A DNA stretch of 64,000 nt, taken from contig NC_080074.1 in assembly GCF_949987535.1 (NCBI RefSeq), positions 38,113,641 through 38,177,640 of the forward strand, written 5' to 3'. Made by a program: the position numbers and the translations under genes. The DNA comes from Balaenoptera acutorostrata. Lineage: Eukaryota > Chordata > Mammalia > Artiodactyla > Balaenopteridae. Shown piece by piece: positions 25,485-36,982 of the stretch (its first letter is position 1; every line of letters begins with the position of its first letter). Below the pieces are notes generated by a model. The model saw only the letters and a program-made list of their open reading frames with translations. It was not told where the DNA came from and ran no database searches.

Positions 25485-25575
25485 GAGTAAATGAGACAAT
25501 AAATATAAGTGGTTAGCACAGGGTCTGGAACATAGTAAGTACTCAATAAGTCTTTGCTATCATTATTTATTAAGT
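25485..25575 (+). repeat. MIR SINE 3' half
   Basis: 'gtaaatgagacaataaatat' followed by 'ggttagcacagggtctggaa' and 'catagtaagtactcaataag' is the sense MIR 3' half. Confidence 0.8.
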
Positions 25576-27070
25576 GGCTAATAGATGTCAAGTAAGCTGC
25601 TATTCACTCTATAGTTAAGGAAGCCTTTAAAGCAAATTATTTAATTGTCCTGGATTTCTTTCTGGGCTTTGACATTTTCCTTGGGTTTATTATATCTACC
25701 CACTATCATTTCCAGTATAATTGAAATCTCAGTATATCATTAAGTGATTTAGAATTTACATGTCAGAGAGTGGTATGTTTTCTTCATTTATTTAAGTTCC
25801 TTTAGTTGCATGTTGTAATGAGCCAGCCAGGTCCAGAATTGTGTTTGTTGGAAAGAAACACACTCTCATAAGTCCAGTTATGACTATTTGTCATAGTTTC
25901 TGTTTGAAAAAAAATATTAAAAACTTTTAAGATGTTTTTATGCTCTAATATTTCTTACATAATGAGTATATCAAATGAAACCTTATGATTGAAAATAAGC
26001 AATTGCAATGTAATAACATGGTTTCAGTTAGTACCAGATACACATTAAGGCCATAGTTAGGTAAGGGTAGTTTCTAAATCTCTAATGTTTAAAATGAAAG
26101 TGTGTAATAATTTATTTCATAAATACACAAAGGCATTTTTTTTACAAAGGGTGCCTAACAATTTCTCTGTATGAAACACTATCAGGCTGTATTTCCATTA
26201 GCAACCTAGGATGAAAATGACCACCACAGCAATGTCCTTAATACCTCCTTTTCACAGAAGCCATATTTATGGTTATGATTGGGATTCCAAGACTCAGATC
26301 CTTCTATTTTCACAGTCTTCAAAGACAAGATCTTTTTACACATTGTTTCTTGCCCTTTCAATTGTCCAAAGTTAACCTTCTGTTCCTTCTGGTGGTTGTG
26401 ACACTGATCTCTATTCTTCCTCTGGTCTGTGTGAATGATTCAGAAACAAGAAGAAACTGAACATATTTGTATTGCTTACCATCAGTCAGGGCTTTCTGCC
26501 TATGCATTATCCTCTTTTGCCCCAATATAAAACAAACTCACGTCAGAAGAGGTACCGTGTCTGAATATGAAGTGAGATAAATCAGAGCAGCATAACATGT
26601 AAGATGTGACATATCCCTTGTGGAGAAGCAAAGCCCCAGTTTTCTTTGAGAAGGAAAGGCTGAACCTCCCAGGAACACATATCCTTCTGCATTGTTTAGT
26701 TGCTTGCATTGAGAAACGCAGATGAAGAAGCTTGATTACATTCGGAAAGAGGCACACCCAGGTATTGGAGTTTGCTCATGGTAAATCTCTCTCTTTTCAG
26801 TATTCCATGTTTCCATTTTTTGCTCTATCCTGTGTCCCAGTCTAAAGAAAATCTCAGTTACCTGTAGGTCAATCCCACTAAAGCATTGATCTGAGAGTAA
26901 TTTAAGGGAAAGGTTTTCAGACTAGATGTGTGTATGTGTGTGTGTGCCAAGAGGTAAAAGAGAGAATTTGAAGCTCTGGAATAAACACAGTATATTTAGT
27001 TAGGAGTGCAGTCAATTGCATGTTAAAGAAACCTGCCTACATACTCAACTAAATAGAGATATAATCTAGT
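25576..27070. other. Unrecognised stretch of about 1.5 kb
   Basis: Only short chance frames. A small GT-rich patch lies at 26930-26946. No repeat family recognised. Confidence 0.4.
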
Positions 27071-27224
27071 TGTGCTATCAAATATAGTGGCCACTAGCCG
27101 CACATGGCTCTTCTTTAAATTTTAAAATACATTAAATTAAAAATTCATTCTTCAGTCTTACTAGCTGCATTTCAAATGTTCTATAACTTTGTGAGGACAG
27201 TGGCTACTGTACTGGGCAGCACAC
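27071..27224. mobile_element. 154-bp hAT-like MITE with inverted ends
   Basis: The ends are imperfect inverted repeats: 'tgtgctatcaaatatagtgg' on the left against the complement of 'tggctactgtactgggcagc' on the right. The interior contains the palindrome-rich 'actagccgcacatggct' and an AT-rich loop, as in several mammalian non-autonomous DNA transposons. It has no coding capacity. I recognise the pattern but not the exact family name. Confidence 0.7.
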
Positions 27225-27945
27225 AACAACACAGAAATTTCCATTGGACAACAATGGCAGTCACAGCACTGGTGACACTCAGGCTCCTTCTAGATTCTTA
27301 CTAGGTTGTTCATTGTGTATACTTGTCCATGAGTCCAAGCTTAAAGTGACTGTCCCATCTCCAGGCCTCATGTCAATGCTCCAGGCAAGAAAAAGGGAAA
27401 GAGTAAGAGCCAACAAGCTGATTACAGCTGATTCTCTCAATTATTTTTTCCAGAAAAATAATAACTTTTCCAGAATCTCCAGCTACTAGGCTCTTTATGG
27501 GTCACATGGCTTCCCCTGACTGGGAGAAGGTCTAGGGTGGTGGATATTTCTATTGACACCTTGCTACTACAAACAAAGTCAGAGTTGTGATGTAAGACAG
27601 AAGGAAAGAATCAAAATTGAGTAGGCAACATCAGAGTTTGAAACTCATGGGATACCTCTTTTATGGCATCAATTTTACTCAATTTTAAGCAATTTAAAAT
27701 ATTTGCTTTAAATTTTTGATAAGCAAATTTAAAGTAATTTAGAATATTAAAGTGCACATTAAAAGAAAGATGAATATGATATACTGTACAGTAGAATATA
27801 AAGTTATCATGGCTTTTTAGATAGAGCTTGATAATACAAAGAAATGTTGTCCTTTGGCATGACCACTTTAATATATACATCCACAAACTTTGGGGATCCT
27901 TATTCTTCCTCTTCTGCTATTAGGAGGATTTTAGTTAATTATTTT
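27225..27945. other. Unrecognised stretch
   Basis: About 720 bases; short frames only. Confidence 0.4.
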
Positions 27946-27992
27946 TTAAATATCTATCTATCTATCTATCTAACTATCTATATATATATAAA
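27946..27992. repeat. (TATC)n / (TA)n simple repeat
   Basis: Tandem ATCT units passing into a TA run. Confidence 0.9.
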
Positions 27993-28757
27993 GTATACAT
28001 AGTACTTCCTTTATTAGTAGATTTTTCATTTTCATAGGAGGCTGTAAAAAACTGATAAGTCTTCAGGATGTCAGGAAATAACGAGCTCTCCACCATGGTG
28101 AGAGTTGAAAAGATTTTGGTTGGTTGGGTTGTGTGGGAACCAAAGCTTTCTGCAGTCCCTCAGATAAGCCTCAGTGACTATTAAGTATAACTCGTGATAC
28201 TACTCATCTCCCTTAAAATGTCCTTTAAACGTTACATACCATCTTCTTAAAATTAGAAATTAGATTTTGGATTTCCAAATAATATGGTGATGGAAAGAAA
28301 GCATCAATCTAATTCTTCTGCCATCAAATGATTACTCTCAGGATGTGACTGTGCATTTACAGGCGCCTTTGTTTTGAAAGTCCTGTAGAAGGTCTTTTCT
28401 AAGGTAGCATTTTTGTGTGTGTTTGTGGGGAGAATGATACCTTTTTCCTTTCCTGCAAAATAAGTGATTTTTTGGAATGGCTTGTCTTTCTTTATTCCAA
28501 TCACATTAACTTTCTTAAAAAGTATGATTTCTTTAATGACCATTATAGATCTTCCAGGACCTGAGCCCAATAGACTTCCTTAATCATGATCTTAGGACCC
28601 TCTATGTCTTTTCCTAAGCCTCTACTTTGAACAAATCTGATGACTCATATTCCTCGACAATGCTATTTGTTCCCCCTTAGAGTTTTAATAATGCTGTTCC
28701 CTTCACCAGCATGGACACAGGCTTAATGTACCACATGGGTTGTACCATCGCAGGGTG
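27993..28757. other. Unrecognised stretch up to the broken end of the antisense L1
   Basis: About 765 bases. The last 80 (28678-28757) adjoin the L1 and carry an open extension of its ORF2 frame, but the sequence no longer matches L1, so it looks like flanking DNA brought next to the element by a deletion. Confidence 0.4.
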
Positions 28758-31489
28758 GTCATAGATTAGTTGACCATAGGTGTGTGGGTTTATCTCTGCA
28801 CTTTCTATCCTGTTCCATTGATCTCTATTTCTGTTTTTGTGCCAGTACCATATTGTCTTGATTACTATAGCTTTGTGGTATAGTCTGAAGTCAGGGAGTC
28901 TGATTCCTCCAGCTCCGATTTTTTCCCTCAAGATTGCTTTGACTATTCGGGGTCTTTTGGGGCTCCATACAAATTTTAAGATTTTTAGTTCTAGTTCCGT
29001 AAACAATGTCATTGGTACTTTGATAGGGATTGCACTGAATCTGTAGATTGCTTCGGGTTGTATAGTCATTTTCACAATATTGATTCTTCCAATCCAAAAA
29101 CACAGTATATCTCTCCATCTGTTTGTGTCATCTTTGATTTCTTTCATCAGTGTCTTATAGTTTTCTGAGTACAGGTCTTTTACCTCCTTAGGTAGGTTTA
29201 TTCCTAGGTATTTTATTCTTTTTTTGCAATGATGAGTGGTATTGTTTCTTTAATTTCTCTTTCAGATTTCTCATCATTAGTGTATAGAAGTGCAAGAGAT
29301 TTCTGTGCATTAATTTTGCATCCTGCAACTTTACCAGATTCATTGATTAGCTCTAGTAGTTTTCTGGTGGCATCTTTAGGATTCTCTATGTATAGTATTA
29401 TGTCATCTGCAAACAGTGACAATTTTACTTCTGCTTTTCCAATTTGTATTCCTTTTATCTCTTTTTCTTCTCTGATTGCTGTGGCTGGAACTCCCAAAAC
29501 AATGTTGAATAATAGTGAACATCCTTGTCTTGCTCCTGACCTTAGAGGAAATGTTTTCAGTTTTTCACCATTGAGAATGATGCTGGCTGTGGTTTTGTCG
29601 TATATGGCCGTTATTATGTTAAGGGAGGTTCCCTCTATGCCCTGGAGAGATTTTATCACAAATGGGTGTTGAAATTTGTCAGAAGCTTTTTCTGCATCTA
29701 TTGAGATGATCATATGGTTTTTATTCTTCAATTTGTTAATATGGTGCATCACATTGATTGATTTGCATATATTGAAGAATCCTTGCATGCCTGGGCAAAA
29801 TCCCACTTGATCATGGTGTATGATCCTTTTAATGTGTTGTTGGATTCTGTTTGCTGGTATTTTGTAGAGGATTTTTGCATCTATATTCATCAGTCATATT
29901 GGTCTGTAATTTTCTTTTTTGTAGTATCTTTGTCTGGTTTTGGTATCAAGGTGATGGTGGCCTCGTAGAATGAGTTAGGCAGTGTTCCTTCCTCTGCAAA
30001 TTTTTGGAAGAGTTTGAGAAGGATGGGTGTTAGCTCTTCTCTAAATGTTTGATAGAATTCACCTGTGAAGCCATCTGGTCCTGCACTTTTGTTTGTTGGA
30101 AGATTTTTAATCACAGTTTCAATTTCATTACTTGTGATTGGTCTGTTCATATTTTCTATTTCTTCCTGGTTCAGTCTTGGAAGGTGATAACTTTCTAACA
30201 ATTTGTCTATTTCTTCCAGGTTGTCCATTTTATTGGCATAGAGTTGCTTGGAGTGGTGTCTTATGATGCTTTGGATTTCTGCCCTGCCTGTTGTAATTTC
30301 TTTTTTTTTTCATTTCTAATTTTATTGATTTGAATCCTCTCCCTCTTTTTCTTGATGAGTCTGGCTAATGGTTTATCAATCTTGTTAATCTTCTCAAAGA
30401 ACTAGCTTTTAGTTTTATTGATCTTTGCTATTGTTTTCTTTGTTTCTATTTCATTTATTTCTGCTCTGATCTTTATGATTTCTTTCCTTCTACTAACTTT
30501 GGGTATTGTTTGTTCTTCTTTCTCTAGTTCCTTTAGGTGTAAGGTTAGATTGTTTATTTGAGAGTTTTCTCATTTCTTGAGGTAGGATTGTATTGCTATA
30601 AACTTCCCTCTTAGACCTGCTTTTGCTGCATCCCGTAGGTTTTGGATTACCATGTTTTCGTTGTCATTTGTCTCTAGGTATTTTTTGATTTCTTCTTTGA
30701 TTTCTTCAGTGATCTCTTGGTTACTTAGTAACATATTGTTTACCCTCCATGTGTTTGTGTTTTTTACGTGTTTTTCCCTGTAACTGATTTCTAATCTCAA
30801 AGCATTGTTGTCGGAAAAGATGTTTAGTATGATTTCAATATTCTTAAATTTACTCAGGCTTGATTTGTGACCCAAGGTGTGATCTATCCTGGAGAATGTT
30901 CCGTGTGCACTTGAGAAGAAAGTGTAATCTGCTGTTTTTGGATGGAATGTCCTATAAATATCTATTAAATCTATCTGGTCTATTGTGTCATTTAAAGCTT
31001 CTGTTTCCTTATTTATTTTCATTTTTGATGATCTGTCCATTGGTGTAAGTGAGGTGTTAAAGTCCCCCACTATTATTGTGTTACTGTCGATTTCCTCTTT
31101 TATAGTTGTTAGCAGTTGCCTTATGTATTGAGGTGCTCCCATGTTGGGTGCATATATATTTATAATAGTTTTATCTTATTCTTGGATTAATCCCTTGATC
31201 ATTATGTAGTGTCCTTGTCTCTTGTAACATTCTTTATTTGAAAGTCTATTTTATCTGATATGAGTATTGCTACTCCAGCTTTCTTTTGATTTCCATTTGC
31301 ATGGAATATCTTTTTCTATCTCCTCACTCTCAGACTGTATGTGTCCCTAGGTCTGAAGTGGGTCTCTTGTAGACACCATATAGATTGGTCTTGTTTTTGT
31401 ATCCATTCAGTGAGCCTGTGTCTTTTGGTTGGAGCATTTAATCCATTCACATTTAAGGTAATTATTGATATGTAAGTTGCTATTACCAT
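28758..31489 (-). pseudogene. L1 ORF2 pseudogene (endonuclease-reverse transcriptase)
   Basis: Broken copy of L1 ORF2, on the minus strand from the ATG at 31489. Four open pieces carry recognisable segments: endonuclease (30570-31142, with the 'VGDFNT' box and 'RIDH' box; the 'SDHN' box reads SDNN), the region before RT (29890-30228, '[17 protein letters not shown]'), RT (29213-29890, with an intact FADD catalytic box) and the start of the C-terminal part (28758-29147). Frameshifts separate them and the C-terminal cysteine region is missing, so no active protein can be made. Confidence 0.93.
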
Positions 31490-31548
31490 TTTCTTAATTC
31501 TTTTGGGTTTGTTTTCATAGGTCTTTTTCTTCTCTTGTGTTTCCCACT

Positions 31549-32453
31549 TACAGAAGTTCCTTTAACATTTGTTGTAGAGCTGGTTTGGTGCTTCTGAATT
31601 CTCCTAGATTTTGCTTGTCTGTAAAGCTTTTGATTTCTCCATAGAATGTGAATGAGATCCTTGCTGGGAACAGTAATCTTAGTCGTAGGTTCTTCCCTTT
31701 CATCACTTTAAATATATTGTGCCACTCCCTTCTGGCTTGTAGCGTTTCTGCTGAGAAATCAGCTGTTAACCCTATGGGTGTTCCCTTGTTTGTTATTTGT
31801 TGTTTTTCCCTTGTTGTTTTTAATAATTTTTCTTTGTCTTTAATTTTTGTCAGTTTGATTACTATGTGTCTCGGCATGTTTCTATTTGGGTTTATCCTGC
31901 CTGGGACTCTCTGCACTTCCTTGACTTGGGTTGTTATTTCCTTTCCCATGTTAGGGAAGTTTTCAACTATAATCTCTTCAGATATTTTCTCGGGCCCTTT
32001 CTCTCTCTCTCTTCTCCTTCTGGGACCCCTGTAATGTGAATGATGGTGAGTTTAATGTTTTCCCAGAGGTCTCTTAGACTATCTTCATTTTTTTTCATTC
32101 TTTTTTCTTTATTTTTTCCATGACAGTGAATTCCACCATTCTGTCTTCCAGGTCACTTATCCATTATTCTGCCTCAGTTATTCTTCTATTGGTTCCTTCT
32201 AGTGTATTTTTCATTTTATTTATTGTATTGTTCATCTCTGTTTGTTTGTTCTTTAATTCTTCTAGGTCTTTGTTACACATTTCTTGCATCTTCTCGATCT
32301 TTGCCTCCATTCTTTTTCCAAGGTCCTGGATCATCTTCACTATCATTATTCTGAATTCTTTTTCTGGAAGGATGCCTATCTCCACTTCATTTAGTTGTTT
32401 TCTGGGGTTTTATCTTGTTCCTTCATCTGGTACATAGTCCTCTGCCTTTTCAT
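31549..32453 (-). pseudogene. L1 ORF1 pseudogene (RNA-binding ORF1p)
   Basis: Broken copy of L1 ORF1. The N-terminal coiled-coil part is open at 32164-32385 and the RNA-binding C-terminal half at 31548-31949 ('[17 protein letters not shown]', '[17 protein letters not shown]'). At least one frameshift lies in between, near 32000-32100, at the position of the RRM start. The spacing to the ORF2 ATG, about 59 nt, is as in the intact copies. Confidence 0.92.
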
Positions 32454-33346
32454 TTTGTCTATCTTCCTGTGAATGTGGTTTTCATTCCACAGGCTGCAGG
32501 ACTGTAGTTCTTCTTGCTTCTGCTGTCTGTCTTCTGGTGGATGAGGTTATATAAGAGGCTTGTGCAAGCTTCCTGATGGGAGAGACTGGTGGTGGGTACA
32601 GTTGGATGTTGCTCTGGAGGGCAGAGCTCAGTAAAACTGTAATCTGATTGCCTGTTGATGAGTGGGGCTGGGTTCCCTCCCTGTTGGTTGTTTGGCCTGA
32701 GGCAACCCAGCATTGGAGGCTATACGCTCTTTGGTGGGGCTAATGGCAGACTCCAGGAGAGCTCATGCCAAGGAGTACTTCCCAGAACTTCTGCTGCCAG
32801 TGTCCTTGTCCCTGTGGTTAGCCACAGCCACACCCCACCTCTGCAGGAGACCCTCCCACACTAGCAGGTAGGTCTGGTTCAGTCTCTTGTGGGGTCACTG
32901 CTCCTTCCCCTTGGGTCCTGATGTGCACACTACTTTGTGTGTGCCCTCCAAGAGTGGAGTCTCTGTTGAAATCCTACAATCAAATCCCACTAGCCTTCAA
33001 AGTCTGATTCTCTGGGAATTCCTCCTCCCGTTGCTGGACCCCCAGGTTGGGAAGCCTGACAGGGGGCTCAGAACCCTCACTCCAGGGGGTGAACTTCTGT
33101 GGTATAATTGCTTTCCAGTTTGTCAGTCACCCACCCGGCAGTTATGGGATTTGATATTATTGTGATTGTGCCTCTTGTACCGTCTCATTGTGGCTTCTCC
33201 TTTGTCTTTGGATGTGGGGTACCTTTTTTGGTGAGTTCCAGTGTCTTCCTGTCAATGACTGTTCAGCAGTTAGTTATGATTCCAGTGCTCTCACAAGAGG
33301 GAGTGAGCGCATGTCCTTCTACTCTACCATCTTGAACCAATCCCCC

Positions 33347-33810
33347 TAGCAGTGATTTTGTTTATCATTGCTGTTCCGTACTCCATTTTAAGAACGTAAC
33401 ACTATTTACTTATTCTACTGCTGATGGTTATTTGGGTTTTTTTCCAGTTTAGTGTTATTATGAAGAGTACTGTAATGAATATGTAGCACTGTGTTCATAT
33501 TACATGTTTCTGTTCACAATTCTACTGCACATTGTATATTGTATCTACCTGGGGGTGGAATTGAAGAGATGATTACAGTCTGATTTGTTAGAAACTACAA
33601 AACCATTTTCCAAGGAGATTGTACCAATTTCTGCCCAAGCAGCTGTACATGAGAGTTCAAATTGTTCCTCATCCTCACTGACAACTGGCATTGCCAGCTA
33701 TGCTCGCTATTTTTTAAGGCTTTCTTTTGGGTGTATTGTGGTATCTCATTGTTGGTTTTCATTTTCCTTTTCCCTGATGATTAAGGATGTGAAACACTTC
33801 TTCACAATGT
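33347..33810 (-). mobile_element. Ancient L1 fragment, antisense, first part
   Basis: Complement of an old L1 ORF2/3' region, e.g. '..ttccgtactccattttaag' near 33375 and 'ttgtaccaatttctgcccaa' near 33621. It abuts the 5' end of the younger antisense L1 on the left and is cut by an LTR at 33811. The second part resumes at 34398. Confidence 0.75.
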
Positions 33811-34397
33811 TGAAGTGAAAATAGAAATGAAATTTTCCCTCTACTAAGAGCAAGGAAAACAAAGCGAACAATGAACAGGCTAGAGAAAGAAGAAACATAA
33901 CCTGGCCTGAAAGAGTTAATCACTCCTAGTTTTATTTTAACTGTTACTAATCTGTAGTGTCTGTAGTTAGATTTGTCCTTCACCAAGCTAACCTGTCACC
34001 CCTAATCCTATGTAATTTAGGTAATTTCTCTTGTAGCAAATCACCCCTTGTAGCTGCTTGCATTTCAAAAAGGAGGTTGCAGACAGATAACCCAGAGATG
34101 AAGGGACCCATTTACCAGGCTGCCTGATGTCAGCAGTGACTGTTTTAAAATATTGCAAGAAGAAGAAGAATGCAATACCTTCACCGCTTTGATCTTTATC
34201 ACTTACCCTGGATTTCGAGTTCCACCTATAAGACCCCCTGTAATTCCCCAGGACAGGGGGGCTTTTGAGGTACTGGCCTGCTGCGTCTTCCCTTTGCCTG
34301 GCAAAGAAAATAAAAAACCTGTCTATTTCTTATCCTCCAAATCTGCCTCCTTATTTCTATTTAGCATCGGTGCACAGGGAGCCAAAATTTGTTGGCA
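33811..34397 (+). repeat. Solo LTR (ERV1-like) inserted into an old L1
   Basis: About 587 bp opening with 'tgaagtgaaaatagaaatg' and closing with '..aaaatttgttggca' (TG...CA). It contains a TATA-like 'cctataagaccccc' near 34225, an AATAAA at about 34308 and a pyrimidine-rich R/U5 stretch ('cttatcctccaaatctgcct'). The old L1 is interrupted exactly across it: its sequence stops at 33810 and continues at about 34398, which fixes the LTR boundaries to within a few bases. No clean target-site duplication is visible. No internal viral genes remain. The exact LTR family is not recognised. Confidence 0.75.
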
Positions 34398-34660
34398 ATA
34401 ATATACCTAAAGGCAATTTGGATTTCCTCTTTTGTGAAGAGCTTGATCAAGTCATTTGTCTATTTTTTTTTGGAAAGGGTCATCTATCTTCTTTTTCTTG
34501 TTGGATTTTTTTGAATGTGAAGTATTCTGAATGAAAGTTCTCTTTAGATATAAGTATTACAAATATCATCTCTCTGAAGCTTGGCTTTATATAGTGCCTT
34601 TTGATAAATAAGTTTTAATAAAACTGTATTGCAACTGGAGAGACATTGGTACCATGCAGC
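34398..34660 (-). mobile_element. Ancient L1 fragment, antisense, second part
   Basis: Continues the L1 cut by the LTR: 'ggatttcctcttttgtgaag' near 34420, followed by the usual degenerate T-rich text and 'taagtattacaaatatcatc' near 34551. Confidence 0.8.
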
Positions 34661-35033
34661 AGAACTTAATAAAAATTTCTATAGGACTCTTTCTGTCTCA
34701 TTCATCAGTATTTCCTTCCTCTCCCCACCTTTTTTTGATGGTCTATTTAATCAATTTGTGCCCATAAGTTCCTGTAAATCTGTGCTATAATTCCCTTTAC
34801 TCTCCTGTTCCAATCCTTAAATATCTTTTATTTTCAGATATTTCTTTTACTTGTGAATAAAAATACATTTGTGACAGGAAAATATTAAATATTTCAAGCT
34901 CCCAAAACTTTATAAGGAACATGTGTTGCTTGCTGAGCTGGGTGATAAGAATGAGGAAATTTGCAAGACTTGAGAGGCTGAGGGATAACTGCATTCTGCT
35001 GAAGAAGAACCCTGAGGGCGGATTCCAAAGGTT
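34661..35033. other. Flanking DNA upstream of the intact L1
   Basis: About 370 bases with no recognised feature. It ends at the target-site duplication of the intact L1. Confidence 0.4.
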
Positions 35034-35050
35034 GAAAAGCTGTAGTCCTG
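35034..35050. repeat. Target-site duplication of L1-A, left copy
   Basis: 17 bp, 'gaaaagctgtagtcctg', identical to 41491-41507. The next bases differ ('gag' versus 'agg'), so 17 bp is the full length. Confidence 0.97.
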
Positions 35051-36018
35051 GAGATTAACCAAGATGGCGGAGTAGAAGGACGTGCTCTCACTCCCTCTTG
35101 CGAGAGCACCAGAATCACAACTGGCTGCTGGACAATCATTGACAGGAAGACCCTGGACTTCACCAAGGAGGACACCCCACGTCCAAGGACAGAGGAGAAG
35201 CCACAGTGAGACGGTAGGAGGGGCGCAATCAGAGTAAAATCAAATCCCATAACTGCTGGGTGGGTGACTCACAGACTGGTGAACACTTATACCACAGAAG
35301 TCCACCCACTGGAGTGAAGGTTCTGAGCCCCACCTCAGGCTTCCCAACCTGGGGGTCCGGCAAAGGGAGGAGGAATTCCTAGAGAATCAGACTTTGAAGT
35401 CTAGTGGGAATTGATTGCAGGACTGTGACAGGACTGGGGGAAACAGAGACCCCACTCTTGGAGGGCACACACAAAGTAATGTGTGCATCGGGACCCAGGG
35501 GAAGGAGCAGTGACCCTGGGGGAGACTGAACCAGACGTACCTGCTGGTGTTGGGGGGTCTCCTGCAGAGGCGAGTGGTGGCTCTGTTTCACCGTGGGGAT
35601 AAGGACACTGGCAGCAGAGGTCCTGGGAAGTTCTCCTTGGCGTGAGCCCTCCCAGAGTCTGCCATTAACCCCACCAAAGAGCACGGGTAGGCTCCAGTGT
35701 TGGGTTGCCTCAGGCAAAACAACCAACAGGGAGGGAACCCAGCCCCACCCATCAACAGTCAAGTGGATTAAGGTTTTACTGGGCTCTGATCGCCACAGCA
35801 ACAGGGAGGGAACCCAGCCCCACCCATCAACAGTCAAGTGGATTAAGGTTTTACTGAGCTCTGACCGCCACAGCAACAGTCATCTCTACCCACCACCAGA
35901 GCCTCCCATCAAGCCTCTTAGATAGCCTCAACCACCAGAGGGCAGACAACAGAAGCAAGAAAAACTATAATCCTGCAGCCTGTGGACCAAAAACCACAGT
36001 TACAGAAAGACAGAGAAG
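35051..36018 (+). promoter_or_regulatory. L1-A 5'UTR / internal promoter with YY1 site
   Basis: 968 bp upstream of ORF1. Near its start is 'aagatggcgg' (35061-35070), the YY1-binding core found at the head of L1 elements, where YY1 is known in human L1 to position transcription at the element's first base. The rest is moderately GC-rich, with no similarity to the 5'UTR of the L1 at 46.8 kb. It holds a 75-bp direct tandem duplication (35724-35873). The matching 5'UTR on the older antisense L1 (32454-33346) identifies a lineage. Confidence 0.85.
35724..35873. repeat. 75-bp tandem duplication in the L1-A 5'UTR
   Basis: Two 75-bp units, each starting 'caacagggagggaacccagc' and ending with 'cgccacag'. 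They differ at very few positions (for example 'tgggctctgat' versus 'tgagctctgac'), so the duplication is recent relative to the element's lineage. Confidence 0.95.
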
Positions 36019-36924
36019 ATGAAAAGGCAGAGGGCTATGTACCAGATGAAGGAACAAGAAAAAACCCCAGAAAAACAACTAAATGAAGTGGAGATAGGCA
36101 ACCTTCCAGAAAAAGAATTCAGAATAATGATAGTGAAGATGATCCAGGACCTCGGAATAAGAATGGAGGCAAAGATTGAGAAGATGCAAGAAATGATTAA
36201 CAAAGACCTAGAAGAATTAAAGAACAAACAAACAGAGATGACCAATACAATAACTGAAATGAAAACTACACTAGAAGGAATCAATAGCAGAATAACTGAG
36301 GCAGAAGAACGGATAAGTGACCTGGAAGACAGAATGGTGGAATTCACTGCTGCGGAACAGACTAAAGAAAAAAGAATAAAAAGAAATGAAGACAGCCTAA
36401 GAGACCTCTGGGACAACATTAAACGCAACAACATTCGCATTATAGGGGTCCCAGAAGGAGAAGAGAGAGAGAAAGGACCAGAGAAAATATTTGAAGAGAT
36501 TATAATCGAAAACTTCCCTAACATGGGAAAGGAAATAGCCACCCAAGTCCAGGAAGCGCAGAGAGTCCCATACAGAATAAACCCAAGGAGAAACACGCCG
36601 AGACACATAGTAATCAAAGTGGCAAAAATTAAAGACAAAGAAAAATTATTGAAAGCAGCAAGGGAAAAACGACAAATAACATACAAGGGAACCCCCATAA
36701 GGTTAACAGCTGATTTCTCAGCAGAAACTCTGCAAGCCAGAAGGGAGTGGCATGAAATACTTAAAGTGATGAAAGGGAAGAACCTACAACCAAGATTACT
36801 CTACCCAGCAAGGATCTCATTTAGATTTGATGGAGAAATCAAAAGCTTTACAGACAAGCAAAAGCTAAGAGAATTCAGCACCACCAAACCAGCTCTACAA
36901 CAAATGCTAAAGGAACTTCTCTAA
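36019..36924 (+). CDS. L1 ORF1 protein (RNA-binding chaperone), intact, 301 aa
   Basis: ORF1p binds its own L1 RNA as a homotrimer, forms the ribonucleoprotein in the cytoplasm and acts as a nucleic-acid chaperone during insertion. From the sequence: a charged N-terminus (1-45), a coiled coil (about 46-130) with two copies of the R-h-x-x-h-E trimer motif (RITEAE 91-96, RISDLE 98-103), an RRM (about 136-215) whose first strand reads [10 protein letters not shown] (138-147) and third [10 protein letters not shown] (195-204), and the C-terminal domain (about 215-301) with the family-typical [16 protein letters not shown] and [17 protein letters not shown]. The length is near the usual 300-340 aa of mammalian ORF1p. 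No internal stop or frameshift. The start 'gagaagatgaaaag' is the first ATG in frame and agrees with the antisense copy. Next comes a 58-nt spacer to ORF2. Confidence 0.97.
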   Translation: MKRQRAMYQMKEQEKTPEKQLNEVEIGNLPEKEFRIMIVKMIQDLGIRMEAKIEKMQEMINKDLEELKNKQTEMTNTITEMKTTLEGINSRITEAEERISDLEDRMVEFTAAEQTKEKRIKRNEDSLRDLWDNIKRNNIRIIGVPEGEEREKGPEKIFEEIIIENFPNMGKEIATQVQEAQRVPYRINPRRNTPRHIVIKVAKIKDKEKLLKAAREKRQITYKGTPIRLTADFSAETLQARREWHEILKVMKGKNLQPRLLYPARISFRFDGEIKSFTDKQKLREFSTTKPALQQMLKELL

Positions 36925-36982
36925 GTGGGAAACACAAGAGAAGAAAAGGACCTACAAAAACAAACCCAAAACAATTAAGAAA

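Larger units (their letters stand above)
28758..33346 (-). mobile_element. Lineage-A L1, antisense, 5'-complete but lacking its 3' end
   Basis: Read on the minus strand, this L1 starts at about 33346 with a 'gggggattggttcaagatgg' head, the usual YY1-containing start of an L1. It runs through an 892-bp 5'UTR (32454-33346), ORF1 (31549-32453) and most of ORF2 (from 31489 down). L1 similarity stops abruptly at 28758, inside ORF2 after 'HTYGQLIYD', about 1.1 kb before the expected ORF2 end. No 3'UTR, A-tail or target-site duplication is found there. Its 5'UTR matches the element at 35-41 kb, so it belongs to the same lineage, but frameshifts and stops show it is older. The missing 3' end is most simply explained by a later deletion. 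Confidence 0.92.

Noticed and set aside
36000..36698. 232-codon minus-strand frame opposite L1 ORF1
   Set aside because: It is the complement of an intact ORF1 and contains only leucine/serine-rich low-complexity sequence; a shadow frame.
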